Positions 25,733-33,829 of a DNA stretch of 50,910 nt are shown here, in pieces. The position numbers and the translations under genes were made by a program. How positions within the stretch are numbered: the first letter of the stretch is position 1; every line of letters begins with the position of its first letter. The DNA is from Bacteroidota bacterium (GTDB taxonomy: Bacteria; Bacteroidota; Bacteroidia; Palsa-948). The stretch spans positions 1 through 50,910 of the forward strand of contig JACRAL010000126.1 of assembly GCA_016213435.1 (NCBI GenBank), read 5' to 3'. Below the pieces are notes generated by a model. That model had not been told where the DNA came from. It did no database searches and was given only the letters and a program-made list of their open reading frames with translations.

Positions 25733-26578
25733 TCAATTCTTAAAGTAAGCAAGCAACTGCGCAAGTTTCGCTTTCATTTCCTTGCGGTTCACAATCATAT
25801 CAAGGAAGCCGTGTTCGAGCAGAAATTCGGAAGTTTGAAATCCTTTCGGGAGATCTTTTTTAATGGTTTCTTTTATCACGCGCGGTCCGGCAAAACCAAT
25901 GAGCGCACCGGGCTCGGCAATATGTAAATCTCCAAGCATGGCAAATGAAGCAGTGATGCCGCCTGTGGTAGGATCGGTCATCAAAGAGATGTAAGGAATT
26001 TTTGCATCGGCAAGCAAGGTAAGTTTAGCGGCTGTCTTTGCCAACTGCATCAGCGAAAAAGCCGCCTCCATCATGCGCGCTCCTCCCGACTTTGAAATGA
26101 TCATCAGCGGCACCTTATGTTCTATACAGAAATCTATAGCGAGCGAAATTTTTTCTCCCACCACAGATCCCATCGAACCTCCGATGAAAGCAAAATCCAT
26201 GCAGCAAACCACCAGATCGTTTCCTTCCACTTTTCCCGCTGCTGAAGCAAGAGCATCTTTCAATCCTGTTTTCTTCTGCGAATCTGCCAGACGATCGGTA
26301 TATTTTTTTGTATCAGAAAATTTAAGCGGATCGGCAGATGTTAGCTCCGCATCGAGTTCAAGAAACTCGTTGTTGTCGAAAATAATCTCAAAGTATTCTT
26401 TGGAACCTATGCGCTCGTGATATCCGCAGTCGAGACACACATGACAATTATTAACATGCTCCTCCGCAGGACGAATCTTCTTGCAGGAAGAACACTTATG
26501 CCAAAGCCCTTCTTTGGTTTCCTTCTTTTCTTTTGTGCGGGTGGTTATTCCCTTTGCTATTCTGTTGTACCAACTCAT
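25733..26578 (-). CDS. accD: Acetyl-CoA carboxylase carboxyltransferase subunit beta
   Basis: 281 residues. The N-terminal zinc finger ([20 protein letters not shown], with paired cysteines) is followed by the crotonase-fold carboxyltransferase domain ([64 protein letters not shown]). AccD with AccA transfers carboxyl from biotin to acetyl-CoA in fatty acid synthesis. Length is normal. The gene lies downstream of a palindromic repeat that separates it from the aldolase gene. Confidence 0.95.
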   Translation of the reverse strand: MSWYNRIAKGITTRTKEKKETKEGLWHKCSSCKKIRPAEEHVNNCHVCLDCGYHERIGSKEYFEIIFDNNEFLELDAELTSADPLKFSDTKKYTDRLADSQKKTGLKDALASAAGKVEGNDLVVCCMDFAFIGGSMGSVVGEKISLAIDFCIEHKVPLMIISKSGGARMMEAAFSLMQLAKTAAKLTLLADAKIPYISLMTDPTTGGITASFAMLGDLHIAEPGALIGFAGPRVIKETIKKDLPKGFQTSEFLLEHGFLDMIVNRKEMKAKLAQLLAYFKN

Positions 26579-26591
26579 AAAACTAAATTAA

Positions 26592-26696
26592 GTGCCCCAC
26601 CCCGACCCTCCCCTTCAGGGAGGGAGATAATATTAAGTCCTCCCTGAAGGACAACCGCAGGTTGCACCCGCAGGGAATTTAGGAGGGGCTTATTAT
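26592..26696. repeat. Palindromic repeat element between aldolase and accD
   Basis: GCCCCACCCCGACCCTCCCC, TTCAGGGAGGG, CCTCCCTGAAGGACAACC, the CAACCGCAGGTTG core (26652-26664) and a closing TTTAGGAGGGGCTT. This is the most complete copy, with inverted ends of the form GCCCCnCC and GGAGGGGC. Confidence 0.88.
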
Positions 26697-27766
26697 TAAG
26701 CAATGGTTATTTCTTTACTCAAATACACATCCTGAATTGCGTTCAGCAAATGAATACCGTCTTTCATCGGCTTTTGAAACGCTTTGCGGCCGGAGATCAA
26801 ACCGTGTCCGCCAGCACGCTTGTTGATGACGGCTGTTGTAACTGCTTCCGAAAGATCGGATGCTCCTTTCGATTCTCCTCCTGAATTTATCAATCCGATT
26901 CTTCCCATGTAGCAATTGGCAACCTGATAACGGCACAGATCAATTGGATTATCCGAAGAAAGTTCGCTGTAAACTTTCGCGTGTGTCTTCCCGTAATTAA
27001 GCGCAGTATAACCTCCGTTGTTTGTTGGGAGTTTTTGTTTGATAATATCCGCCTGAATAGTAACGCCCAAATGATTTGCCTGCCCGGTTAAATCCGCAGA
27101 GTTATGATAATCCGTTCCGTCTTTTTTAAACGCAGGATTTCTAAGATAACACCACAGTACTGTTGCCATGCCAAGTTCGTGGGCTTTTTCAAACGCCAAA
27201 GCAATTTCAGTAAGCTGCCTTGCCGATTCCGGTGAACCGAAATATATAGTCGCTCCTACTGCGGCTGCGCCCATGTTGTATGCGCTTTCCACCGTGCCGA
27301 AAAGTATCTGATCGTATTTATTCGGATAAGTAAGAAACTCGTTGTGATTAATTTTTACAATGAATGGAATTTTGCTTGCATATTTTTTTGATACGATGCC
27401 AAGCACTCCAAACGTGGAGGCAACCGCATTGCACCCGCCTTCAACAGCAAGCTTTACAATATTTTCGGGATCAAAATATGCGGGATTGGGAGCAAAGGAT
27501 GCACCTGCAGAATGTTCGATCCCCTGATCAACAGGTAGAATGGAAAGATAGCCCGTGCCTGAAAGCCGTCCGTGCTTATATATCTTATTCAGGTTACTCA
27601 TCACCTTATCGCCCCGGTTGGACATGGAGAATATTCTTTCCACAAAATCTCCTCCCGGAAGATGTATCTGGTCTTTGGGAATTCCTTTACAGGTGTGTTT
27701 AAGCAGTTTTTCGCCATTTGAACCAAGCAATTCTAAAAGCTTTGATTCGGATGTTGCTGTTGCCAT
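26696..27766 (-). CDS. fbaB: Class I fructose-bisphosphate aldolase (DhnA/FbaB type)
   Basis: 356 residues of the archaeal-type class I aldolase family, which forms a Schiff base and splits fructose-1,6-bisphosphate in glycolysis or makes it in gluconeogenesis. Visible blocks are [53 protein letters not shown] and [16 protein letters not shown], which contains a phosphate-binding GGE segment. The C-terminal [18 protein letters not shown] is typical. A -7-like TAAATTTG lies at 27811-27818, 45 bases before the ATG. Confidence 0.93.
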   Translation of the reverse strand: MATATSESKLLELLGSNGEKLLKHTCKGIPKDQIHLPGGDFVERIFSMSNRGDKVMSNLNKIYKHGRLSGTGYLSILPVDQGIEHSAGASFAPNPAYFDPENIVKLAVEGGCNAVASTFGVLGIVSKKYASKIPFIVKINHNEFLTYPNKYDQILFGTVESAYNMGAAAVGATIYFGSPESARQLTEIALAFEKAHELGMATVLWCYLRNPAFKKDGTDYHNSADLTGQANHLGVTIQADIIKQKLPTNNGGYTALNYGKTHAKVYSELSSDNPIDLCRYQVANCYMGRIGLINSGGESKGASDLSEAVTTAVINKRAGGHGLISGRKAFQKPMKDGIHLLNAIQDVYLSKEITIA

Positions 27767-27894
27767 GATGAAAAAGTTTAATGTTTTTACGTTTATCCTT
27801 TAACGGGTCGCAAATTTAGAAAATAATCGTTGAGGATATTAACATTCTTTCTTTCAAAATCTATTCCGATTCTAAAATTAACAAGAATTAACAG

Positions 27895-28003
27895 GAGTAT
27901 TTTCACACGTCCTTGCGAAGGAGGCACGACTGAAGCAATCTCTAAAAAAACGATTCCTTTTTCTGTGAGATTGCTTCGCTCCGCTCGCAATGACGTCAAG
28001 AAT
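27895..28003. repeat. GAAGCAATCTC / GAGATTGCTTC dispersed repeat
   Basis: CGTCCTTGCGAAGGAGGCAC, GAAGCAATCTC, then GAGATTGCTTCGCTCCGCTC and GCAATGACGTC form a long imperfect hairpin. A second copy lies at 34737-34806. Elements of this CATTGCGAGG...GAAGCAATC pattern occur widely in environmental bacteria. The rest of the gap 27767-28026 holds only the aldolase promoter region. Confidence 0.8.
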
Positions 28004-28026
28004 TAAAATTTATAGAAACTGAAACA

Positions 28027-28539
28027 ATGAAATTATCCCGATTTACTTATATCCTTTTTCTACTTATTGTTTTTGGCTGCGGAACAAAACATCAGGCAAC
28101 AGGCGGTTCTTCTTCCAAAAACAATATTGAAGATAAATATTCTCATCTGCTCGGAGTAAACAAAGAAAATATTTCCGATCGGAAACTTTATGCTTTCATT
28201 GATGATTGGTACGGAACTCCTTACCAATACGGAGGAAAAACAAAAAAAGGAATTGACTGTTCTGGATTCACCATCCTTCTTTATAAAGAAGTTTTCGGGA
28301 AAGAACTCTGCGGCACTTCCTCTTCCTTATATAATCAGTGCAAAAAGATTTCCAAAGAAGAACTGAAGGAAGGCGATTTAGTTTTCTTTAAGATCGAATC
28401 CAAAGACATTTCGCACATCGGAATTTATTTGCAGAACAACAAGTTTGTTCACGCCAGCACCAAAGCAGGAATAATAGTTAACGATTTAAACGAAGTGTAT
28501 TACAAAAAATATTTTGCCGGAGGAGGCAGGATGAAATAG
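28027..28539 (+). CDS. NlpC/P60 family cell-wall hydrolase, lipoprotein
   Basis: 170 residues. Lipoprotein signal MKLSRFTYILFLLIVFGCG (lipid Cys18), a short linker, then an NlpC/P60 domain. Catalytic Cys78 sits in KGIDCSGFT, His130 in ISHIGIYL, and a third polar residue is probably His142 in FVHAST. Such enzymes cut D-Glu/meso-DAP peptide bonds in peptidoglycan. The protein should sit in the outer membrane facing the periplasm. It is a single gene. Confidence 0.92.
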   Translation: MKLSRFTYILFLLIVFGCGTKHQATGGSSSKNNIEDKYSHLLGVNKENISDRKLYAFIDDWYGTPYQYGGKTKKGIDCSGFTILLYKEVFGKELCGTSSSLYNQCKKISKEELKEGDLVFFKIESKDISHIGIYLQNNKFVHASTKAGIIVNDLNEVYYKKYFAGGGRMK

Positions 28540-28739
28540 TAGCAATAACGTTTTGCATCGGAAGAGACTCTGATGGGAAGAAAGACAATAAGACAATAAG
28601 ACAATGTGGCGTATAGATAGGAGAGGGTTTGGATACAACAGAGTAGCGGGTCGCAAAGCTGAACATTACACGCTACGCTCAACGGGGAATATTTTACTTG
28701 CGCACGAAGTGCAACTTCGCGCGTACGGGGGCTTGTGGG
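28540..28739. repeat. Repeat-rich gap outside cassette module 2
   Basis: No gene seen. It contains TAACGTTTTGC (28547-28557), which recurs at 28740, a GACAATAA short repeat (28583-28605), and the conserved flank repeat CGCACGAAGTGC plus AACTTCGCGCGTACG (28701-28727) shared with 6692-6740. This may be the remnant of other recombination sites. Confidence 0.6.
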
Positions 28740-28871
28740 TAACGTTTTGCCGCTTTGCAGTCGGCTGGGAGATAGGACGAAGTCCTGTCGACCGAGACGA
28801 CTGCCGAAACAAAAGTACAAATTTGTCCACCGATGATGAAACCCAGCTGAGGCAAAGCGGCTGTTAGCGGT
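28740..28871 (-). other. attC-like recombination site of cassette module 2
   Basis: 132 bases with nested inverted segments: TAAC ... GCCGCTTTGC (28749-28758) pairing with GCAAAGCGGC (28852-28861) ... GTTA. Inside are GGACGAAGTCC and other small stems. This R-L...L'-R' arrangement and the length resemble an integron attC site. It lies 3' of the module's genes. The terminal GTTAGCGGT is the reverse complement of the module's other end, ACCGCTAAC (31292-31300). The classical core consensus is only partly met. Confidence 0.5.
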
Positions 28872-28902
28872 TCGTGCTTTTTTGTCTGTTTGTCCTGTGA
28901 AG

Positions 28903-29106
28903 TCAAGGTTCTTCAATACCGTCAACTTTTTGAATAATGTCTAAGTCGTCTGCGTCAAAATAAATTTCCTTGTCTGTCCGCGATGAGCTGTCAAAGTATT
29001 CGCAAAGAATTTTGTTCTCATCAATGTCTTTTACAGTCATTGCAAGAGCATTGTAAGTAAGCAACTTTTTATTTCTTACTTTGTCTCCGATTTCAAGTAT
29101 TTCCAT
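28903..29106 (-). CDS. YodC/DUF2158-like small protein
   Basis: 67 residues from the ATG at 29106; a GTG at 29133 is possible. The pattern EIGDKVRNKKLLTYNALAMT, VKDIDENKILCEYFD, then IYFDADDLDII follows the DUF2158 layout (GD.V..K...MTV..I....C.WF...F....L). The function of this family is not established. It is the gene nearest the attC-like site of module 2. A -7-like TATTTTTG lies at 29149-29156. Confidence 0.65.
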   Translation of the reverse strand: MEILEIGDKVRNKKLLTYNALAMTVKDIDENKILCEYFDSSSRTDKEIYFDADDLDIIQKVDGIEEP

Positions 29107-29199
29107 TTTTTTATTTTTGAATTTAATAACCACTATTTTTTACGAATGCAAAAATATAATACTTATTTTTAGGATGGAAAATTATTAAATAAAAAGATT

Positions 29200-30228
29200 T
29201 TATTTTGGTAGTGAAGATAAGGGGCATATCCAAATTCCTTTATTATTAGTAATTCCGCAAAAAATATTTGTTCCTATTATCGCTAATGAATTAACTGAAA
29301 TACCATCTGGCAAGCCATTATTGACAGCAGTCCAATTAGCTCCGTTGTTTGTTGATTTAAAAATTCCACCGCCATAAGAATATGTGCTCTTGTGTGCAGC
29401 GATTGCGAAAATTTCCGAACCATTTGCTAACATATAAATTATTGGAATTATTGCAGTAGAAGATTTATGAGTCAGCGGAGTAGATTCTTTTGGTAAGCCA
29501 GTATTTACTGCTGTCCATGTGCTTCCATTATCTTTTGATAGAAATACACCGTCTTCAAAAGCCCCTGCAAAAATATTTGACCCGATAATAGCAAGGGATT
29601 GAACCCATGTTTCACTTCCATTTATTTTATTTGGCAAGCCATTATTTACTGCATTCCAGTTACCGCCATTGTTAGTTGATAAATATATACCCTGTTGAGT
29701 TCCTGCAAAGATATTTGCTCCGCTTGCAGCTAAAGAATTTATTGTAATGTTTGAAGGTAATCCTGTATTAGCTGAAATCCAGCTACTACCATTATTGGAT
29801 GATATAAATATGCCCCTTTGAGTTCCAATAAATATATTCTCTCCATTTACTATCATTGAATTTACAATAGTTTTTTCTGGCAAGCCATTATTGACAGCCG
29901 TCCAAGTCTTTCCATTATTTGTAGATAAAAACACACCGTCTTCATAAGTGCCAGCAAAAATATTTTTTGCATTTATTGCTATGGTTTGGACAAACATATG
30001 TGTTGAACCTGAATAAGTGTTAACCTTTGACCATTTATTACCATTATCCGTTGATTTAAACACTCCAGGATAATCACCTTTAACTACAACAAAAATATTT
30101 GAGCCACTCGAAACTATGCAGTCAATTTTTCCATCCTCAGAAAAATTAGTTTTTTGCCATTGAGCTTTGCTCGTTTGCGAAAGACTCAGCACTAAGAGTG
30201 CGGAGAAAATTAAATTTTTTGTTTTCAT
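29200..30228 (-). CDS. Secreted propeller protein with repeated BNR-like motifs
   Basis: 342 residues with a signal peptide (FSALLVLSLSQTSKAQ). About seven repeats of the form NIFAGTYEDGVFLSTNNGKT followed by WTAVNNGLP build a beta-propeller resembling Ycf48/VPS10-type domains. No T9SS sorting domain is seen at the C-terminus (ends WICPLSSLPK), so it may stay periplasmic. The repeats are very similar to each other at DNA level, suggesting recent internal duplication. It lies 8 bases downstream of the next gene, on the same strand, within module 2. Confidence 0.75.
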   Translation of the reverse strand: MKTKNLIFSALLVLSLSQTSKAQWQKTNFSEDGKIDCIVSSGSNIFVVVKGDYPGVFKSTDNGNKWSKVNTYSGSTHMFVQTIAINAKNIFAGTYEDGVFLSTNNGKTWTAVNNGLPEKTIVNSMIVNGENIFIGTQRGIFISSNNGSSWISANTGLPSNITINSLAASGANIFAGTQQGIYLSTNNGGNWNAVNNGLPNKINGSETWVQSLAIIGSNIFAGAFEDGVFLSKDNGSTWTAVNTGLPKESTPLTHKSSTAIIPIIYMLANGSEIFAIAAHKSTYSYGGGIFKSTNNGANWTAVNNGLPDGISVNSLAIIGTNIFCGITNNKGIWICPLSSLPK

Positions 30229-30236
30229 TGTTATTA

Positions 30237-31217
30237 TTATTTTGTTTGAAGTTGTTTATCTTTAATTGTTACAGATTGAAATTGATAATCGTCTTTGTTA
30301 TCAATGGAACTAAAAAGCACTCTGTATTCATTTGAAGAGTTGCTGTAACACAAATTAAGTTTGTGAGTGAACTGACCTGTTTCATCTGCAAGTTGAAACT
30401 CTTGCATATGCAGTTGGTCGTCATACTTAGCTCCTAAAACAGAATATTTTTCTTCCATACCCGAAGTTTCCATTATAAATTCATTTTGTGTTAATGATAA
30501 TGCCCAATGATGAACATTATCGTAACCTCCTTTTTGATTTCTTTTGCGAAAAACAACAACAGGACTTTCAAAAATAACATACTTTATCAAACTATCTTTA
30601 AGTATTGGCTTTGTGCCTTTGGCCACATATTTTTCAGGGTCTATTGGTATGCAATAGTTTTTCGCCTTGGCAGATTTTAATTTTATTTCTTCCCCTTGCT
30701 TCTTTTTTTCATCAGCCAATTCCTGTGCAGTCATATTTACTTCAATCATTTCAATGCTTTCCAAGCAATTTCCTACAAAAACATTTTCCCCTGCTTTGAA
30801 AATTAATTTCTTTACCCCAACTTCTTCAGGTTTTTTGTTTTGAAAGTCGTAAACAGAAAAAGTTTTGTCAACGAAAGAAATCGGTGTCAATTCATAAGTA
30901 TAGTCATTGGTGTAAGGAACTTTTTCTGGATTTTTTAAAATGATTCCGAAACCTTCATTTTTATAAATGTCGCCACGATTTATACTCGTAATCATTCTAT
31001 GATTGGAAAGAAACATTGCGTTACACATATCACCTGAGGTCAGAACTTCATCGGTGACTTGTACTTTTGTTGTCTTGCCTACTTCTAAAATCCATTTTTT
31101 ACCTGTCGGAACTGTTTTGGAATACTTTGTTACGATGACTGTTTTCGGTGTTGTGGTTGTCTGCCCGAAAATTGTAGCAACTGTCAGGGCGAAAGTAACT
31201 GTAAAAAGTGTTTTCAT
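30237..31217 (-). CDS. Secreted protein of unknown function (cassette gene)
   Basis: 326 residues. Signal peptide MKTLFTVTFALTVATIFGQ. The mature protein has mixed beta-rich segments (KKWILEVGKTTKVQVTDEVL, GENVFVGNCLESIEMIEVN) and a K/E-rich helix in the middle (AQELADEKKKQGEEIKLKSA). I do not recognise the family. It is the first gene of module 2, its start lying about 75 bases inside the boundary repeat, and it likely shares a transcript with the propeller gene. Confidence 0.75.
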   Translation of the reverse strand: MKTLFTVTFALTVATIFGQTTTTPKTVIVTKYSKTVPTGKKWILEVGKTTKVQVTDEVLTSGDMCNAMFLSNHRMITSINRGDIYKNEGFGIILKNPEKVPYTNDYTYELTPISFVDKTFSVYDFQNKKPEEVGVKKLIFKAGENVFVGNCLESIEMIEVNMTAQELADEKKKQGEEIKLKSAKAKNYCIPIDPEKYVAKGTKPILKDSLIKYVIFESPVVVFRKRNQKGGYDNVHHWALSLTQNEFIMETSGMEEKYSVLGAKYDDQLHMQEFQLADETGQFTHKLNLCYSNSSNEYRVLFSSIDNKDDYQFQSVTIKDKQLQTK

Positions 31218-31328
31218 TTTGAATTTGTTTTTTGTCGCCTACTCTTGTGTCGGTTTTCAGCTTTCCCGTCACGGTCTGTCGTTGCAGCATGACCGCTAAC
31301 TTGTTTATACCCGCTACTTTTCACTCCT

Positions 31329-31371
31329 TTATATCGCTTTACCCTCCCAAAAAGGTGCTAAAGCGATATAA
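31329..31371. terminator. Hairpin with 13-bp stem outside module 2
   Basis: TTATATCGCTTTA (31329-31341) and TAAAGCGATATAA (31359-31371) form a perfect stem with a 17-base loop. There is no clear T-run, so it may be a repeat rather than a terminator. It lies between the module 2 flank and the minisatellite. Confidence 0.55.
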
Positions 31372-31496
31372 GGGTGGGCTTTGAGTTTCGCGTTATTTTT
31401 TTATCACTACAAACCTACCCTTTTTTTTCTTTTCCCGCTATTTTCATCTGCAGCAATTCAGATGCGTTTGCAATCTGAGAAAACTCATATAATTTC

Positions 31497-31850
31497 ATGG
31501 ATGGTTTCCCACATTCCCCCAATGGTTTTCCATGTTTCCCCAATGGGTTGTCATACTTCCCCAATGGTTTTCCATACTTCCCCAATGGTTTTCCATGTTT
31601 CCCCAATGGTTTTCCGCATTCTCATAATGGTTTTCCATACTTCACGGATGGTTTTCAATACTTCACAGGTGGTTTTCCATACTTCACGGATGAGTTTACA
31701 TACTTCACAGATGGTTTTGCATACTTCACGGGTGGTTTTCCATACTTCACGGATGGTTTTGCATACTTCACTGGTGGTTTTCCATACTTCACAGATGGTT
31801 TCACATACTTTACGGATGGTTTTCCATACTTTACGAATGGTTTCCAAAGC
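31497..31850. repeat. 21-bp minisatellite, about 17 copies
   Basis: Tandem copies of a 21-bp unit containing GGTTTTCCATACTTCAC. The left third has CCCCAAT variants and the right part ACGGAT/ACAGAT variants. The unit is free of stops in all three plus frames and in at least two minus frames. Overlapping frames therefore encode DGFPYFT, MVFHTSR, or (minus) KTIREVW heptads. I cannot say which, if any, is translated. The plus frame 31497-31871 (124 codons) starts with ATG; another (31381-31959) needs a TTG. The gap 31218-32026 otherwise holds the hairpin at 31329 and a TTAGTAGTCAGTAATCAG repeat at 31940. Confidence 0.9.
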
Positions 31851-32026
31851 GATAAAGCATTCGGAGAATGAAATAAATCATCTGTTGAACTTGGGAAATG
31901 AGCTGTGGAATGAGATAAGTCAGCTCTTGAGTGAGTGGTTAGTAGTCAGTAATCAGTAAAGGGCTCATAAATAGTGGTCAAACAACAACAATCAGCTGCG
32001 CATTGACCAGCAAGGGCAAGGAGGGC

Positions 32027-33199
32027 TTATTTCTGCCCCCTGAGTTTCTCGGTCATCATAAAAACTTCATTCAGGATATTCTTCTCCGTATCGTCAAACT
32101 TTTTATTTCTTCTTTCATACACCAGTTTGGCAGTGGCAAAAGCATCTTTAGGGTTATAGGTGCTGAACCCGTTTGCGCCTCCCCATGAAAAATCAGGAAT
32201 AAAATTGCGCGGAAATCCGGTGCCGAAAACATTGGCGCTCACGCCAACCACCGTTCCGGTGTTGAACATGGTGTTTATGCCGCATTTGCTGTGATCGCCC
32301 ATGATAAGCCCGCAAAAGGTCAGTCCGGTCATTTCAAATTTTTCCTGATGATAATTCCAAAGCCGCACATGAGCGTAATTATTTTTCAGGTTGGAATTGT
32401 TGCTGTCCGCGCCAATGTTGCACCATTCTCCCACCACAGAATTTCCGAGAAAGCCATCGTGCGCTTTATTAGAAAAACCGAAGATGACGGAGTTATTTAC
32501 TTCGCCTCCCACTTTTGATTCATGCCCAATGGTGGTGGGACCGTAAATCTTTGCACCCATTTTTAATTGAGAATGTTCGCCAAGCGAAAATGGACCGCGC
32601 ACCAGGCAACCTTCCATAATTTCTGCATCTTTCCCTATATAAATGGGTCCAGTGCCGGCATTGAGAATGGAACATTCAACCTTTGCGCCTTGCTCGAGGA
32701 AAATATTCTTCTCATTAATAACCTGATTGGTCTTGCTGATCTTTTGCGATTTTTTTCCGGCTGTGAGCAAATGAAAATCATCTTCTATGGCTTTTCCGTT
32801 CTTCTGAAAAATATCCCAGAGGTTTTTGATGTAAAGAGAGAATGCTTTGGTTTCCCGTCTTACCCTCAGCCCTCTCCAGTCGGCAAGAGGATTTGATGTG
32901 TTTACAGCAATAATTGTTTCTTCGCTCATTAATGCTGTTTCGGGTTTAAGAGCAAGGATTTCTTTTAAGAGATTCTTGTTCGGACAAACAGAGCCATTGA
33001 TGAGAATATTTTTCTTGGCAGATACAAGAGGGTATTTTGCGCTGAGATAAGTTTCGGTGATCGTAGAAGTTTTTGCCTTTAAGTATTTCTCCCACTTTTC
33101 GCGGATGGTGAGAATGCCAACGCGGATATCGCACACAGGGCGCGTGAATGTGAGCGGCAAAAGGTTTTCGCGGGAGTCGTCAAATAAGATATAGTTCAT
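32027..33199 (-). CDS. GlmU-like sugar-nucleotidyltransferase-related protein
   Basis: 390 residues. The N-terminus MNYILFDDSRENLLPLTFTR is that of the GlmU-related family found in Bacteroidota (NTP_transf_4 type). The C-terminal half is a left-handed beta-helix with hexapeptide repeats (IYIGKDAEIMEGCLVRGPFS, AKIYGPTTIGHESKVGGEVN). The family is probably involved in nucleotide-sugar synthesis, but the substrate is unknown. Bases about 32855-32890 (CCCTCAGCCCTCTCCAG) encode LADWRGLRVRRE and look like a degenerate GC-rich repeat. Confidence 0.82.
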   Translation of the reverse strand: MNYILFDDSRENLLPLTFTRPVCDIRVGILTIREKWEKYLKAKTSTITETYLSAKYPLVSAKKNILINGSVCPNKNLLKEILALKPETALMSEETIIAVNTSNPLADWRGLRVRRETKAFSLYIKNLWDIFQKNGKAIEDDFHLLTAGKKSQKISKTNQVINEKNIFLEQGAKVECSILNAGTGPIYIGKDAEIMEGCLVRGPFSLGEHSQLKMGAKIYGPTTIGHESKVGGEVNNSVIFGFSNKAHDGFLGNSVVGEWCNIGADSNNSNLKNNYAHVRLWNYHQEKFEMTGLTFCGLIMGDHSKCGINTMFNTGTVVGVSANVFGTGFPRNFIPDFSWGGANGFSTYNPKDAFATAKLVYERRNKKFDDTEKNILNEVFMMTEKLRGQK

Positions 33200-33244
33200 A
33201 TTAATTTATTTTTCTGTTTGCGCAATTTAATGCTTAGTGTTTTT

Positions 33245-33395
33245 TTTGGGAATATTGTTTCGCCACTAAAACACCAAGACACGAAAGTCCACTAAAGCAA
33301 TACATCATTTTTGCTTTCTTCTTTTGGTGCTATTTTGTGTTTTAGTGTTTTTGTGGCAATGATTTCGCTATTAATGTTCTAAAAAAATCCACTAA
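33245..33395. repeat. CACTAAAACACCAA-type dispersed repeat
   Basis: The 198-base gap 33200-33397 contains CGCCACTAAAACACCAAGAC, TTTTGTGTTTTAGTGTTTTTG and CCACTAAAG: inverted copies of a simple A/C-rich sequence. The same kind of sequence (CAAAATCACCAAAACACAAA) encodes the N-terminus of the neighbouring GxxExxY gene. Confidence 0.65.
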
Positions 33396-33397
33396 AG

Positions 33398-33826
33398 TTA
33401 AACAACAAACCGTTTTATTCCCTGTCCGATATTTACCACGTTAAAATTAATTAAGTATCCTAAACGCTTATTAGTTAATTTCAAATGGCTCAGCACTTGT
33501 GCATCCCAAATTGGATTTATTAAATCTACTGCTTTAATTTCACAAATTATTTTATCCTCCACTAACACATCTAATCTTAATCCTTCTTCAAAAGCAATTC
33601 CATCATAAACAATAGGAATATCAATTTGACGCAAATATTTTAACCCTCTTTTTGCTAATTCATGGCAAAAACAAATTTCGTATACTTTCTCCAATAATCC
33701 AGGACCCAATGCTTTATGAACAGTATATGCTGCATCAACTATTTTCTTTCCAATTAACTCAAACTCTTCCGGTATTGGATCGAACTTTTTTTCGTGGGCT
33801 TTTGTGTTTTGGTGATTTTGTGGCAT
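33398..33826 (-). CDS. GxxExxY family protein (PD-(D/E)XK nuclease-like)
   Basis: 142 residues. From ELIGKKIVDAAYTVHKALGPGLLEKVYE the protein follows the GxxExxY family, with the G-x-x-E-x-x-Y motif in GLLEKVYE. A D...ExK set (LRLDVLVEDKIICEIKAVD) matches the PD-(D/E)XK nuclease fold assigned to the family. Function is unproven. The first ~18 residues (MPQNHQNTKAHEKKFDPI) lie outside the domain and derive from a dispersed repeat. It lies 3 bases upstream of the BadF-type gene on the same strand. Confidence 0.88.
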   Translation of the reverse strand: MPQNHQNTKAHEKKFDPIPEEFELIGKKIVDAAYTVHKALGPGLLEKVYEICFCHELAKRGLKYLRQIDIPIVYDGIAFEEGLRLDVLVEDKIICEIKAVDLINPIWDAQVLSHLKLTNKRLGYLINFNVVNIGQGIKRFVV

Positions 33827-33829
33827 TCT

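Larger units (their letters stand above)
28863..31300 (-). mobile_element. Cassette-like module 2 (three genes)
   Basis: Bounded by the inverted repeat GTTAGCGGT (28863-28871) / ACCGCTAAC (31292-31300). All three genes read toward the attC-like end. Outside the upstream end TTGTTTATACCCGC matches TTATATATACCCGC outside module 1. No recombinase gene is present. Confidence 0.45.

Noticed and set aside
28694-28925. Small minus-strand coding frames such as the 70- and 141-codon ORFs
   Set aside because: They are translations of the attC-like and flank repeats, with no start context or domain, and similar frames recur wherever this repeat type occurs.
31497-31850. CRISPR array
   Set aside because: The 21-bp units are directly adjacent with no unique spacers, and there are no cas genes nearby.
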